Assembly (NCBI RefSeq): GCF_001940525.2
Contig: NZ_CP019437.1
Location: 1,958,501 to 2,022,500 of the forward strand
Direction: 5' to 3'
DNA length: 64,000 bases
Origin: Thioclava nitratireducens
GTDB taxonomy: Bacteria > Pseudomonadota > Alphaproteobacteria > Rhodobacterales > Rhodobacteraceae
Shown here: in pieces, positions 56,896-64,000 of the stretch
Layout of the letters: every line of letters begins with the position of its first letter
Position numbering within the stretch: position 1 is the first letter of the stretch
Notes under the pieces: model-generated
Databases searched by the model: none
What the model was told of the DNA's origin: nothing
The model's input: the letters and a program-made list of their open reading frames with translations, nothing else
Translations under genes and position numbers: made by a program

Positions 56896-57837
56896 ATGAG
56901 TTGGAACCCCGCCCTCGACCCCGAAATTCCGATCGGCGATGCCGTGGACGCCATTGAAACCGTTATCGCGCCCCGAGCGCGCGACCTTGGTGGATTCGAG
57001 GTGCGCCGCGCCTTGCCCTCGGCTGCACGCCAGATGATCGGCCCGTTCATCTTCTTCGACCAGATCGGCCCGGTGGAGTTCCTCTCCGGCCAGCGGGGCA
57101 TCGACATTCGCCCGCACCCGCATATCGGGCTCGCGACTGTGACCTACCTGCTGCAAGGCCGCCTGCATCACCGCGATTCGCTGGGCACCGATCAATGGAT
57201 CACGCCGGGCGCGGTGAACTGGATGAGTGCGGGCTACGGCATCACCCATTCCGAGCGCACTGACGGCAAGGTCCGCGACACCGGCCAGCATCTCGCGGGT
57301 ATCCAGACATGGGTTGCGCTGCCGGAGGATCAGGAAGAGGGGCAGGCGGCGTTCAAACATGTGGGTGCCGAAGCGCTTCCCGAATTGCAGGCCGAGGGCA
57401 AGACCGTGCGGCTGGTGCTGGGCGATGCCTGGGGCGCGCATGCCCTGATCGATCTGCCCTCCGAGATGTTCTACGCCGATGCGAAGCTCGATCCGGGCGC
57501 GCAGATCCCGCTCCCTGACAATCACGAGGATCGCGGGGTTTATGTGCTGCAAGGCTCCGTCACCGTCGCGGGCGAAACCTACGAGGAAGGTCGGATGCTC
57601 GTTTTCCGCCCCGGCGACCGGGTGTCGCTCAAGGCGGGCGGGCAGGGCGCCCGGCTGATCGTTCTGGGCGGCGCGACCATGGGCGGTCCGCGCTATATCT
57701 GGTGGAATTTCGTGGCCTCCTCGCGCGACAAGATCGACGCGGCCAAAGAGGCATGGCGCGCGGGCGACTGGGCGCATGGCCGATTCCAACTGCCGCCCGC
57801 GGATGATGCGGAGTTCATTCCCGCGCCGGAACGTTGA
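56896..57837 (+). CDS. Pirin family protein
   Basis: A 313-residue bicupin. Metal ligands H74 and H76 in DIRPHPHIGLATVTYL and H118 and E120 in GITHSERT are intact in the N-terminal cupin; the Pirin_C cupin follows (GVYVLQGSVTVAGETYEEG). Bacterial pirins have been linked to quercetinase activity and to redox or pyruvate-dehydrogenase regulation; the role here is unknown. RBS GGAAAGGAG precedes the ATG. Confidence 0.87.
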   Translation: MSWNPALDPEIPIGDAVDAIETVIAPRARDLGGFEVRRALPSAARQMIGPFIFFDQIGPVEFLSGQRGIDIRPHPHIGLATVTYLLQGRLHHRDSLGTDQWITPGAVNWMSAGYGITHSERTDGKVRDTGQHLAGIQTWVALPEDQEEGQAAFKHVGAEALPELQAEGKTVRLVLGDAWGAHALIDLPSEMFYADAKLDPGAQIPLPDNHEDRGVYVLQGSVTVAGETYEEGRMLVFRPGDRVSLKAGGQGARLIVLGGATMGGPRYIWWNFVASSRDKIDAAKEAWRAGDWAHGRFQLPPADDAEFIPAPER

Positions 57838-57850
57838 TTGCATCCGCCGA

Positions 57851-57955
57851 GAAAGGGGGCGCTGCCCCCGTCGCCGGACGGCGACAAAACTAAAAGAAGA
57901 GGGGGCTCCGCCCCCGACCTTCGGTCTCCCCCGGGATATTTCTGCCAAGGGGAAG
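57851..57955. repeat. Rhodobacterales-type extragenic palindromic repeat
   Basis: Four hairpins in a row: GGGGGC/GCCCCC (57855-57869), GTCGCC/GGCGAC (57870-57885), GGGGGC/GCCCCC (57901-57915) and GACC/GGTC (57916-57926), then CCCCCGGGATATTTCTGCCA. This form is familiar from intergenic regions in the family and may also end pirin transcription. The rest of the gap up to 58152 shows no gene. Confidence 0.65.
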
Positions 57956-58152
57956 CAGAAAGCGCATCTCATCGGGGCGCGTGCGGGCGCGATAAATAAG
58001 GGCCGCGGACGCGCACTGAGGAGCCGCAATTTGCTTGCCCGAACGGCAGGTGAAAATTCGTCGGATTTTTGCTCTCAGGCCGCTTGACGGGGGCAGGTCG
58101 CCCGCGTAATACCCTCCCCACGCTCGGACGGCGATCCGGGCAGATGATGCGA

Positions 58153-58229
58153 GCGGTTGTAGCTCAGTTGGTTAGAGTACCGGCCTGTCACGCCGGGGGT
58201 CGCGGGTTCGAGCCCCGTCAACCGCGCCA
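58153..58229 (+). tRNA. tRNA-Asp (GTC), copy 1
   Basis: Acceptor GCGGTTG/CAACCGC, D-arm GCTCAGTTGGTTAGAGT, anticodon stem-loop CCGGCCTGTCACGCCGG with anticodon GTC, T-loop GGTTCGAGCCC, discriminator G and encoded CCA. Confidence 0.97.
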
Positions 58230-58257
58230 TCATCCGGATCGCCCCGAGCGCAGATGC

Positions 58258-58334
58258 GCGGTTGTAGCTCAGTTGGTTAGAGTACCGGCCTGTCACGCCG
58301 GGGGTCGCGGGTTCGAGCCCCGTCAACCGCGCCA
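58258..58334 (+). tRNA. tRNA-Asp (GTC), copy 2
   Basis: All 77 bases identical to the copy 105 bases upstream; the 28-base spacer is not shared. A recent tandem duplication, or one kept identical by gene conversion. Confidence 0.97.
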
Positions 58335-58416
58335 CTTTCCCCCCTTCTACGGTAAAGTTGCGTTTGTGAAACGCGCATCTGTCGCTTATATCCGGGCGAA
58401 GTTTCGGGAGGAGCGC

Positions 58417-58674
58417 ATGCGCTGGATCAAGCAGTTTTTCGACCACATCACCCTGCTGCAAGCAGTCCTGTTCGCGGGTCTGCTGGGTCTCGCGCCATTC
58501 ACCCCAGAGCCACATATTTGGGAAAAGCTGAAGATGTTGGCGGCGGGCACGCTGGTGCGTACGGTCGATTGGTTCGATCTGGTGATGCACGGGCTCCCGT
58601 GGTTCGTGCTGGCGGTGAAGCTGGCGCAATGGGTGAAAACCGGACAGACCGGGAAATCCGGTAGGGGTGCGTAA
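58417..58674 (+). CDS. Small membrane protein of unknown function
   Basis: An 85-residue product with two hydrophobic stretches (about 10-28, [16 protein letters not shown], and about 58-72, [14 protein letters not shown]) and a basic C-terminus. The ATG at 58417 has GGGAGGAG upstream. Its stop overlaps the proA ATG by one base (TAATG), so the two are coupled. I do not recognise the family; it may simply be the usual proA neighbour in this group. Confidence 0.65.
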   Translation: MRWIKQFFDHITLLQAVLFAGLLGLAPFTPEPHIWEKLKMLAAGTLVRTVDWFDLVMHGLPWFVLAVKLAQWVKTGQTGKSGRGA

Positions 58675-59939
58675 TGAAAGACGACATGGACGCCAAAGGG
58701 CTGATCGAGACGATGGGCGCTGCCGCGCGGGCGGCCGCGGCGGAACTGGCCTTCGCCAGCGCCGAGGTAAAGCAGAAGGCGCTGGAAGTGGCGGCCGATG
58801 CGGTGCTCGCGCGTAAAGATGACATCGTCACCGCAAATGGCGAGGACATGGCCTACGGGGCCGAAAAGGGGCTGAGCCCCGCGATGATGGACCGGCTGAT
58901 GCTGGACGATGCGCGGATCGAGGCGATCGCCAAGGGATTGCGGGCGGTGGCAGCGCAACGCGATCCGGTGGGCGACACGATCGCGGAATGGGACATGCCC
59001 TCGGGGCTGCATATCAAGCGCGTGCGCACGCCGCTTGGCGTGATCGGCGTGATTTATGAATCGCGGCCCAACGTGACGGCGGACGCCGGAGCGCTATGCC
59101 TGAAATCGGGCAATGCGGTGATCCTGCGCGGCGGCTCGGAGAGCTTCCATTCCAGCCGTGCGATCCATGCCTGCCTGCTCGAGGGGCTGCGTGCGGTGGG
59201 GCTGCCCGAGGCGGCGGTCCAGCTCGTGCCGACCCGCGACCGCGCCGCCGTGGCCGAGATGCTGCGCGCGACCGAATTCATCGACGTGATCGTGCCGCGC
59301 GGGGGCAAGGGGCTCGTCGGTCTGGTGCAGGCCGAGGCGCGTGTTCCGGTCTTCGCCCATCTCGAGGGCATCTGCCATATCTATGCCGACGGGGCAGCCG
59401 ATCTGGAACAGGCGCGGGCCGTCGTGGTGAACGCCAAGACCCGGCGCACCGGGATTTGCGGCGCGATGGAGTGCCTTCTGATCGACCGCGCCTTCTGGAA
59501 GAAACATGGCGGCGTGCTGATCGAAGACCTGCTCAAAGCAGGCGTCGAGGTGCGCGGCACGGGCGATTTGCTGCAAATCGAGGGCGTCACCGAGGCAAGT
59601 GCGGAAGATTTCGGGCGCGAATTCCTCGATATGATCTGCGCGGCGAAGATCGTCGATGGCGTGGATGGCGCGATCGAACATATCCGCCGCTATGGCAGCC
59701 AGCACACGGAATCGATCCTGACCGAGAATGACGCCGCCGCCGACCGCTTCTTCGAGCGGCTCGACAGCGCGATCCTGATGCGCAACGCCTCCACCCAATT
59801 CGCCGATGGCGGCGAGTTCGGCATGGGCGCAGAGATCGGTATCGCGACCGGCAAGATGCATGCGCGCGGGCCGGTAGGCGCCGAGCAGCTCACCTCGTTC
59901 AAGTACCTGGTGACCGGGCGCGGCACGGTGCGTCCCTGA
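58674..59939 (+). CDS. proA: Gamma-glutamyl phosphate reductase
   Basis: NADPH-dependent second step of proline synthesis, producing glutamate semialdehyde. The 421-residue aldehyde-dehydrogenase-fold protein has [28 protein letters not shown] and the catalytic C262 in [12 protein letters not shown]. The usual partner proB is not within this window's upstream side (a small membrane protein gene precedes). An ATG at 58686 would shorten it by four residues. Confidence 0.95.
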   Translation: MKDDMDAKGLIETMGAAARAAAAELAFASAEVKQKALEVAADAVLARKDDIVTANGEDMAYGAEKGLSPAMMDRLMLDDARIEAIAKGLRAVAAQRDPVGDTIAEWDMPSGLHIKRVRTPLGVIGVIYESRPNVTADAGALCLKSGNAVILRGGSESFHSSRAIHACLLEGLRAVGLPEAAVQLVPTRDRAAVAEMLRATEFIDVIVPRGGKGLVGLVQAEARVPVFAHLEGICHIYADGAADLEQARAVVVNAKTRRTGICGAMECLLIDRAFWKKHGGVLIEDLLKAGVEVRGTGDLLQIEGVTEASAEDFGREFLDMICAAKIVDGVDGAIEHIRRYGSQHTESILTENDAAADRFFERLDSAILMRNASTQFADGGEFGMGAEIGIATGKMHARGPVGAEQLTSFKYLVTGRGTVRP

Positions 59940-59979
59940 GCGCACCGTACCCTCCGATTTCCGCCTGACGCGGTCGCTA

Positions 59980-60597
59980 TCAGAAGGCGATCGTGCCGCC
60001 TTCGGAATCGACCGACCAATCGAGTCTGCGGCCCTGCCGCGCCGCCTCGCGCGGCAGGAGCGCGAATTGCACCCGCGCGGGTGTCAGGTCCAGCCGCTCC
60101 CCATCGAGCGCCGCGAAGGCCGCACGATCGGGTCGCGCTTTCTCGGCGCGCGCCGTGATCATCCAGCCGTCGCCGCAGGGCATCGCGCGGATATCGCCGC
60201 CGAAGGGCAGCGCGGTTTCGAGGCAAAGCATCGCGAGAAGCGCCAGTTTCACCTCGGCGCGCGGCGTCTCTCCCGGCGCCCGCCAATCGTAGTCCACGCG
60301 GCTCTGAGCGGAGACTTCGCCCAGCAACCCGGTGATTTCCGCTTCGCTCAACTGCTGATCGGGTCCGGCGCGTCCAAAGGCCAGCCGGAAGAACTTGACG
60401 CGCGCATTCGCCGCCGCCACGCTTTGCGAAATAAGCTCCACCTCCGGGCCGGGCGCTTCGCTTGTCATGGTGAGCAATTCTACCCCATTGCCGATGGCCC
60501 CGATCGGGCTGATAAGGTCATGGCACAGGCGCGACGCGACAAGTTCGATCAAATCAGCGTCCTCCGCACCCGCATTCGCGGTCTCGAATGGCATCAA
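59980..60597 (-). CDS. chpT: Histidine phosphotransferase ChpT
   Basis: Carries phosphate from CckA to CtrA and CpdR in the alphaproteobacterial cell-cycle relay. The 205-residue product has the phospho-histidine H26 in ASRLCHDLISPIGAIGNGVE and a degenerate ATPase-like C-terminal domain, as in ChpT. In Rhodobacteraceae this relay controls motility and gene-transfer-agent release. It is divergent from the DUF3553 gene (19 bases between starts). Confidence 0.9.
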   Translation of the reverse strand: MMPFETANAGAEDADLIELVASRLCHDLISPIGAIGNGVELLTMTSEAPGPEVELISQSVAAANARVKFFRLAFGRAGPDQQLSEAEITGLLGEVSAQSRVDYDWRAPGETPRAEVKLALLAMLCLETALPFGGDIRAMPCGDGWMITARAEKARPDRAAFAALDGERLDLTPARVQFALLPREAARQGRRLDWSVDSEGGTIAF

Positions 60598-60616
60598 ACT
60601 CTCCAGAAGGTGAAAT

Positions 60617-60799
60617 GTGATCTATGAAATCCTAGAACCCGGCATGCTGGTCAGGAATCCCGCCCAGCCCGACTGGGGCACTGGCCAGGTGCAATCGCGT
60701 ATCGGCGAAAAGGTGACGGTCAATTTTGAACATGAAGGCAAGCTTGTCCTGGACGGTCGGCGGGTCGCGTTGGAATTGGTTTTCTCTGAACAAAGTTGA
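60617..60799 (+). CDS. DUF3553 family small protein
   Basis: A 60-residue protein from a GTG at 60617 (the nearby ATG at 60615 is followed at once by a stop). PDWGTGQVQSRIGEKVTVNF and EHEGKLVLDG mark the DUF3553 family, a CarD/SH3-like small beta fold. Function unknown. The start lies beside the chpT start on the other strand, so both share a promoter region. Confidence 0.78.
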   Translation: MIYEILEPGMLVRNPAQPDWGTGQVQSRIGEKVTVNFEHEGKLVLDGRRVALELVFSEQS

Positions 60800-60968
60800 T
60801 GAAACGTTAACAGGCGCGTGAGGTCACGCGAGAAATTCCGTCAACCGGAGGATGTGGCGCATCGCCCCCCGTCGTGATGCGTCCATGACACGCTCCGCGC
60901 TGCGCGATATTGCCAATCCGGGCGCGGCTTTCTAAACCGGGCCAGCGAATATCGGCAGGAGGACGCCC

Positions 60969-61745
60969 GTGATCGACAGCGCCGCATTCGAAATCAGGCT
61001 GGCCCGCGATGCCGCCGATCTCGTGGCGTCGCAGCGGCTTCGCTACCGCGTTTTCGTCGAAGAACTCGGCGGCGGCGGCGAGACGGTCGATCACCAAAAT
61101 CGTCTGGAAAGCGATCGGCTCGACTCGATCTACGATCATCTTCTGCTGGTCGATCCCGCACGCGCTGAAGGCGAGCATGTGGTGGGCGCCTACCGGCTGC
61201 TACCTTCGGATCGGCTGGAGCGGGCAGGGCAATTCTATTGCGATAGCGAATACGACCTCTCGCCGCTTGTCGGCACCGGGCGCAAGTTGCTGGAGCTTGG
61301 GCGCTCCTGCGTCGATCCGGACTATCGGGGCGGGGCGGCAATGCTGCTTTTGTGGAACGCGCTGGCCGATTACGTCCTTGCCCATGACATCGAGATTCTC
61401 TTCGGCGTTGCGTCCTTCCACGGCACCGATGCCGAGAAGCTGAAAGCGCCGCTGTCGTGGTTGCATCACCATCACCTAGCGCCCGCGCACATGCGTCCGC
61501 GCGCGCGGCCAGAGGCGTTCCAGCCAATGGACCTCGTGCCTGAGGCGGCGCTGGATCGGCGTGCGGCGCTGGCCGAAATGCCCAATCTGATAAAGGCCTA
61601 TCTGCGGCTTGGCGGATTCGTGGGCGAGGGGGCTTTCATCGACTATCCGTTCAACACGACCGACGTTCTCCTGCTCATGGATACCAAGGCGATGAGCGAC
61701 AAGCATCGCAGCTTCTACACCCGTCGTTTCGAGGGCCGCGCGTGA
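60969..61745 (+). CDS. olsB: L-ornithine N-acyltransferase
   Basis: First enzyme of ornithine-lipid synthesis, moving a 3-hydroxyacyl chain from ACP to ornithine. The 258-residue GNAT-like protein starts at a GTG with AGGAGGA upstream and contains LRYRVFVEELG, YRLLPS, LELGRSCVDPDYRGG and FGVASFHGTD, all typical of OlsB. Its stop overlaps the olsA start by 4 bases. Confidence 0.9.
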   Translation: MIDSAAFEIRLARDAADLVASQRLRYRVFVEELGGGGETVDHQNRLESDRLDSIYDHLLLVDPARAEGEHVVGAYRLLPSDRLERAGQFYCDSEYDLSPLVGTGRKLLELGRSCVDPDYRGGAAMLLLWNALADYVLAHDIEILFGVASFHGTDAEKLKAPLSWLHHHHLAPAHMRPRARPEAFQPMDLVPEAALDRRAALAEMPNLIKAYLRLGGFVGEGAFIDYPFNTTDVLLLMDTKAMSDKHRSFYTRRFEGRA

Positions 61746-62569
61746 GCTGGATCGAGGACGAGCCCGATCCAAAGCAGTTCGGCGCGCTCGATTGGATGCG
61801 GGCGGGGCTGCGCGGTCTGATCTGGGGGCTGATGCTGCTGATCGGGCTTGTAGTGCTGCTGCTGGTGCGTCTGGTGGAGCGCCCGGTTCACGGGCTGGCG
61901 CGGCCCTGGACACCGTGGATCACGCAAGCGGTCTGCCGGATGAGCTTCCCGATCCTCGGGATCTCCTATCGCGTCACGGGGCGTCCGATGACCAAGATCG
62001 GGGCGGTGGTCGCAAATCACGGATCGTGGCTCGATATCTTTGCGCTCAACGCCTGCCAGCGGGTCTATTTCGTCTCCAAGGCCGAGGTCGCCAAATGGCC
62101 TTTCGTCGGCTGGCTCGCGCGGGCCACGGGCACGGTTTTCATCAAGCGCGATCCGCGTGAGGCAAAGACGCAGCAGGGGCTGTTCGAGGATCGCATCCGG
62201 GCGGGCCATCACCTGCTGTTCTTCCCCGAGGGCACCTCGACCGATGCGCGCCGGGTGCTGCCCTTCAAGCCGACGCTGTTTCAGGCCTTCTACAGCCATG
62301 GGCTGGAGCGCGTGATGCAGATCCAGCCGGTCACCGTGGTCTACACGCCCCCCGCGGGCGAGGACGTGCGGTTCTATGGCTGGTGGGGCGATATGGAGTT
62401 CGGGCCGCATCTGATCAAGGTGCTGGCACAGGCGCGGCAGGGCGCGGTCGAAGTGGTGTTCCACGCGCCGCTCTCGGTCTCCGACTATCGCTCGCGCAAG
62501 GAGCTTGCATGGGCTGCGGAAAGCGCCGTGCGTCGCGGCTTGCCTTACGAGATCGCACGCGCCCGGTAA
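61742..62569 (+). CDS. olsA: Lyso-ornithine lipid O-acyltransferase
   Basis: Second step of ornithine-lipid synthesis; family PlsC. The 275-residue product starts at a GTG overlapping olsB, has a membrane helix about 24-44 (LIWGLMLLIGLVVLLLV), the catalytic HX4D motif H93/D98 in NHGSWLD, and LFFPEGTSTDARRVLPFK. Direct linkage to olsB makes ornithine lipid a better call than phosphatidic acid synthesis. Confidence 0.88.
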   Translation: MSWIEDEPDPKQFGALDWMRAGLRGLIWGLMLLIGLVVLLLVRLVERPVHGLARPWTPWITQAVCRMSFPILGISYRVTGRPMTKIGAVVANHGSWLDIFALNACQRVYFVSKAEVAKWPFVGWLARATGTVFIKRDPREAKTQQGLFEDRIRAGHHLLFFPEGTSTDARRVLPFKPTLFQAFYSHGLERVMQIQPVTVVYTPPAGEDVRFYGWWGDMEFGPHLIKVLAQARQGAVEVVFHAPLSVSDYRSRKELAWAAESAVRRGLPYEIARAR

Positions 62570-62769
62570 TAGGCCAGCACGTAGAGGCGGATTGCCGTGG
62601 CAAGGCCCGTCTCGGTGCCGCGATCCACATCAATTTCGGCTGCCAACTCGTTGAGGCCTAATGATTTCTCATGGGCGATATCGCGGAAGGCACGCCAGAA
62701 TTCATCCTCCAGCGTGACCGAGGTGCGGTGCCCGCCCAGCGTCAGGGAGCGTTTCTTCGGTCGGCTCAT
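62545..62769 (-). CDS. Ribbon-helix-helix domain protein (RHH_4)
   Basis: A 74-residue protein with a ribbon-helix-helix layout: strand RTSVTLEDEFWRAFRDIA, then helices (EKSLGLNELAAEID; TGLATAIRLYVLAYYRARA). Such small RHH_4 proteins are widespread in Alphaproteobacteria and presumed DNA-binding. It overlaps olsA by 25 bases tail to tail and overlaps the DUF4169 stop by 4 bases. Confidence 0.8.
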   Translation of the reverse strand: MSRPKKRSLTLGGHRTSVTLEDEFWRAFRDIAHEKSLGLNELAAEIDVDRGTETGLATAIRLYVLAYYRARAIS

Positions 62770-62948
62770 TCGTCGTGCTCGCGCTGATGGCCGTCGAGAT
62801 CGCGCCGCTCTTTCGTGGCGCGGCTTTCCTGTAGCGCTTTCTCGGCCTTGCTGCGACCGAATTTCTCAGCATTCACAGAGCCTTGCTCGCGCTTCTTCAC
62901 GCGCGCCTGCTGTTTGCGGAACTGGTTGAGATTGGTGACCTTGCTCAT
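62766..62948 (-). CDS. DUF4169 family protein
   Basis: A 60-residue, highly charged protein (TNLNQFRKQQARVKKREQG; KFGRSKAEKALQ) of the DUF4169 family, nearly always next to the RHH_4 gene in this group. The ATG at 62948 was preferred over 62954, which adds two residues. Function unknown; composition suggests nucleic-acid or ribosome contact. Confidence 0.8.
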   Translation of the reverse strand: MSKVTNLNQFRKQQARVKKREQGSVNAEKFGRSKAEKALQESRATKERRDLDGHQREHDE

Positions 62949-63022
62949 GAGCAAAGAGTGCCACAGCCGATCGTATCGGAAAAGGGGCTTGGGCGCGCCC
63001 GCATGAGGCGCGCCCGATACAG

Positions 63023-64000
63023 TTACTCGACTTCGACCAGCGCGTGACGCTTCTTGCCCGCGCTCAGCTTCACCGGGGTCTCCAGATCGGCGGCGGTGAA
63101 CATGCGGCCCGGATCGGCGCAGGGCTCGTCATCGACCTTGAGCGCGCCTTCCGCGATCAGCCGCTTGCCGTCCTTACCCGATTTCGCGAGGCCCGAACGC
63201 ACGACGAGCTGCGCGAGGCTGATCCCGTCGCCCAGTTCCTCGAGCGTCAGCGTGAGGGTAGGCAGGTCGTCACCCACGCCGCCCTTCTCGAAGACTTCGC
63301 GCGCGGTTGCCTCGGCAGCATGCGCGGCCTCCCAGCCGTGGCAGAGCGCGGTGACCTCGTTGGCCAGCCGCACCTTCGCCGCGTTGATCTCGGAGCCTTC
63401 CAACGCGCCCAGACGCTCGCATTCCTCGACCGGAAGCTCGGTATAAAGCTTAAGGAAGCGGCCAACATCGGCGTCGGTTGTGTTGCGCCAGAACTGCCAG
63501 AACTCGTAAGGGCTCAGCATGTCCGAGTTCAGCCAGATTGCGCCCGAGGCCGATTTGCCCATCTTCTTGCCGTCCGAGGTTGTCAGAAGCGGCGAGGTCA
63601 GTCCGAAGATCTCCTGATCGAGCACGCGGCGCGTCAGGTCGATCCCGTTGACGATATTCCCCCATTGATCCGAGCCGCCCATCTGCAGCAGGCAACCGTA
63701 GCGGCGGTTCAGCTCGAGGAAGTCATAGGCCTGCAGGATCATGTAGTTGAATTCGAGGAAGCTGAGGCTCTGCTCGCGATCCAGCCGCGATTTCACGCTC
63801 TCGAACGACAGCATCCGGTTGACCGAGAAATGCCGCCCGATATCGCGCAGGAAATCGAGGTAGTTCAGCCCGTCGAGCCATTCCGCGTTGTTGAGCATCA
63901 GCGCCGGCGTCTCGGCCTCGTAATCGAGGTATTTCGCAAACACCTGCTTGATGCCCGCGATATTGTCGTCGATCTGGTCGGGCGTCAGCAGCGGGCGCTC
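63023..64000 (-). CDS. tyrS: Tyrosyl-tRNA synthetase (5' end beyond the window)
   Basis: Charges tRNA-Tyr. The frame stays open from 63023 to the window end; the last codons ([20 protein letters not shown]) are internal, and the HIGH motif lies outside. Present are [15 protein letters not shown], the KMSKS-type loop [15 protein letters not shown] and the C-terminal S4 RNA-binding domain ([20 protein letters not shown]). A bacterial TyrRS of the usual class; about 326 codons are seen. Confidence 0.95.
   Translation of the reverse strand, partial: ERPLLTPDQIDDNIAGIKQVFAKYLDYEAETPALMLNNAEWLDGLNYLDFLRDIGRHFSVNRMLSFESVKSRLDREQSLSFLEFNYMILQAYDFLELNRRYGCLLQMGGSDQWGNIVNGIDLTRRVLDQEIFGLTSPLLTTSDGKKMGKSASGAIWLNSDMLSPYEFWQFWRNTTDADVGRFLKLYTELPVEECERLGALEGSEINAAKVRLANEVTALCHGWEAAHAAEATAREVFEKGGVGDDLPTLTLTLEELGDGISLAQLVVRSGLAKSGKDGKRLIAEGALKVDDEPCADPGRMFTAADLETPVKLSAGKKRHALVEVE

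Noticed and set aside
57851..57955. CRISPR or satellite repeat
   Set aside because: The palindromes are not spaced by unique spacers of constant length and occur only once here; they fit extragenic palindromes.

Overview
The window is a high-GC chromosomal segment that looks like a member of the Rhodobacteraceae (Rhodobacterales, Alphaproteobacteria). Evidence: ChpT histidine phosphotransferase, OlsBA ornithine-lipid synthesis, a DddL-type DMSP lyase, CuyA/HpsN-like organosulfonate enzymes, DUF4169 and DUF3553 small proteins, an RpoH-type promoter before lon, and the G/C-rich extragenic palindromes common in this family. The coding density is ordinary, with tight operons whose genes often overlap by ATGA.

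Layout. 0.1-3.9 kb: YehZYXW/OsmF-type osmolyte ABC importer. 4.2-6.5 kb: polar amino acid (cystine-like) ABC importer. 6.5-10.3 kb (minus): class Ib ribonucleotide reductase nrdHIEF, preceded by a cobalamin riboswitch and two NrdR boxes. 10.6-12.1 kb (minus): Bmt-type homocysteine methyltransferase and a small unknown gene behind a second cobalamin riboswitch. 12.6-15 kb: PEP synthase. 15-19.2 kb (minus): glucose/mannose-type ABC importer. 19.4-22 kb: P-type cation ATPase. 22.2-27.3 kb: operon of acyl-CoA synthetase, fused 2-oxoacid dehydrogenase E1, E2 and an acyl carrier protein. 27.4-30 kb (minus): outer-membrane barrel protein and two tandem secreted paralogues of unknown function. 30.3-39.1 kb: organosulfonate cluster made of a LysR regulator, CuyA-like lyase, DegT aminotransferase, Asp/Glu racemase, TauABC, HpsN/HisD-like dehydrogenase and an alpha/beta hydrolase.

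39.1-50.2 kb is a mosaic stretch. It is bounded by a near-identical ~85-bp direct repeat containing a tRNA-Asn 3' end and its terminator. It contains remnants of an ATP synthase gamma subunit gene, a trpS gene and two IS3-type elements, next to intact LOG, beta-CASP nuclease and EEP-hydrolase genes, a hybrid histidine kinase and an RsbR-S-T stressosome-like module with an ATPase-phosphatase fusion and a two-ATPase kinase. 50.2-64 kb returns to core genes: MBL hydrolase, EnvZ-like kinase, lon, HU-like protein, tRNA-Val x2 flanking dddL, pirin, tandem tRNA-Asp, proA, chpT, olsBA, RHH/DUF4169 pair and tyrS (cut by the window end).

The most interesting points are the sulfonate cluster, whose enzyme set would fit catabolism of cysteinolate, cysteate or DHPS; the double B12-riboswitch control of B12-independent enzymes; the ACP-tailed dehydrogenase operon; and the stressosome module inside a scarred region. 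All functional statements are from reading the sequence and family knowledge; no database search was run.
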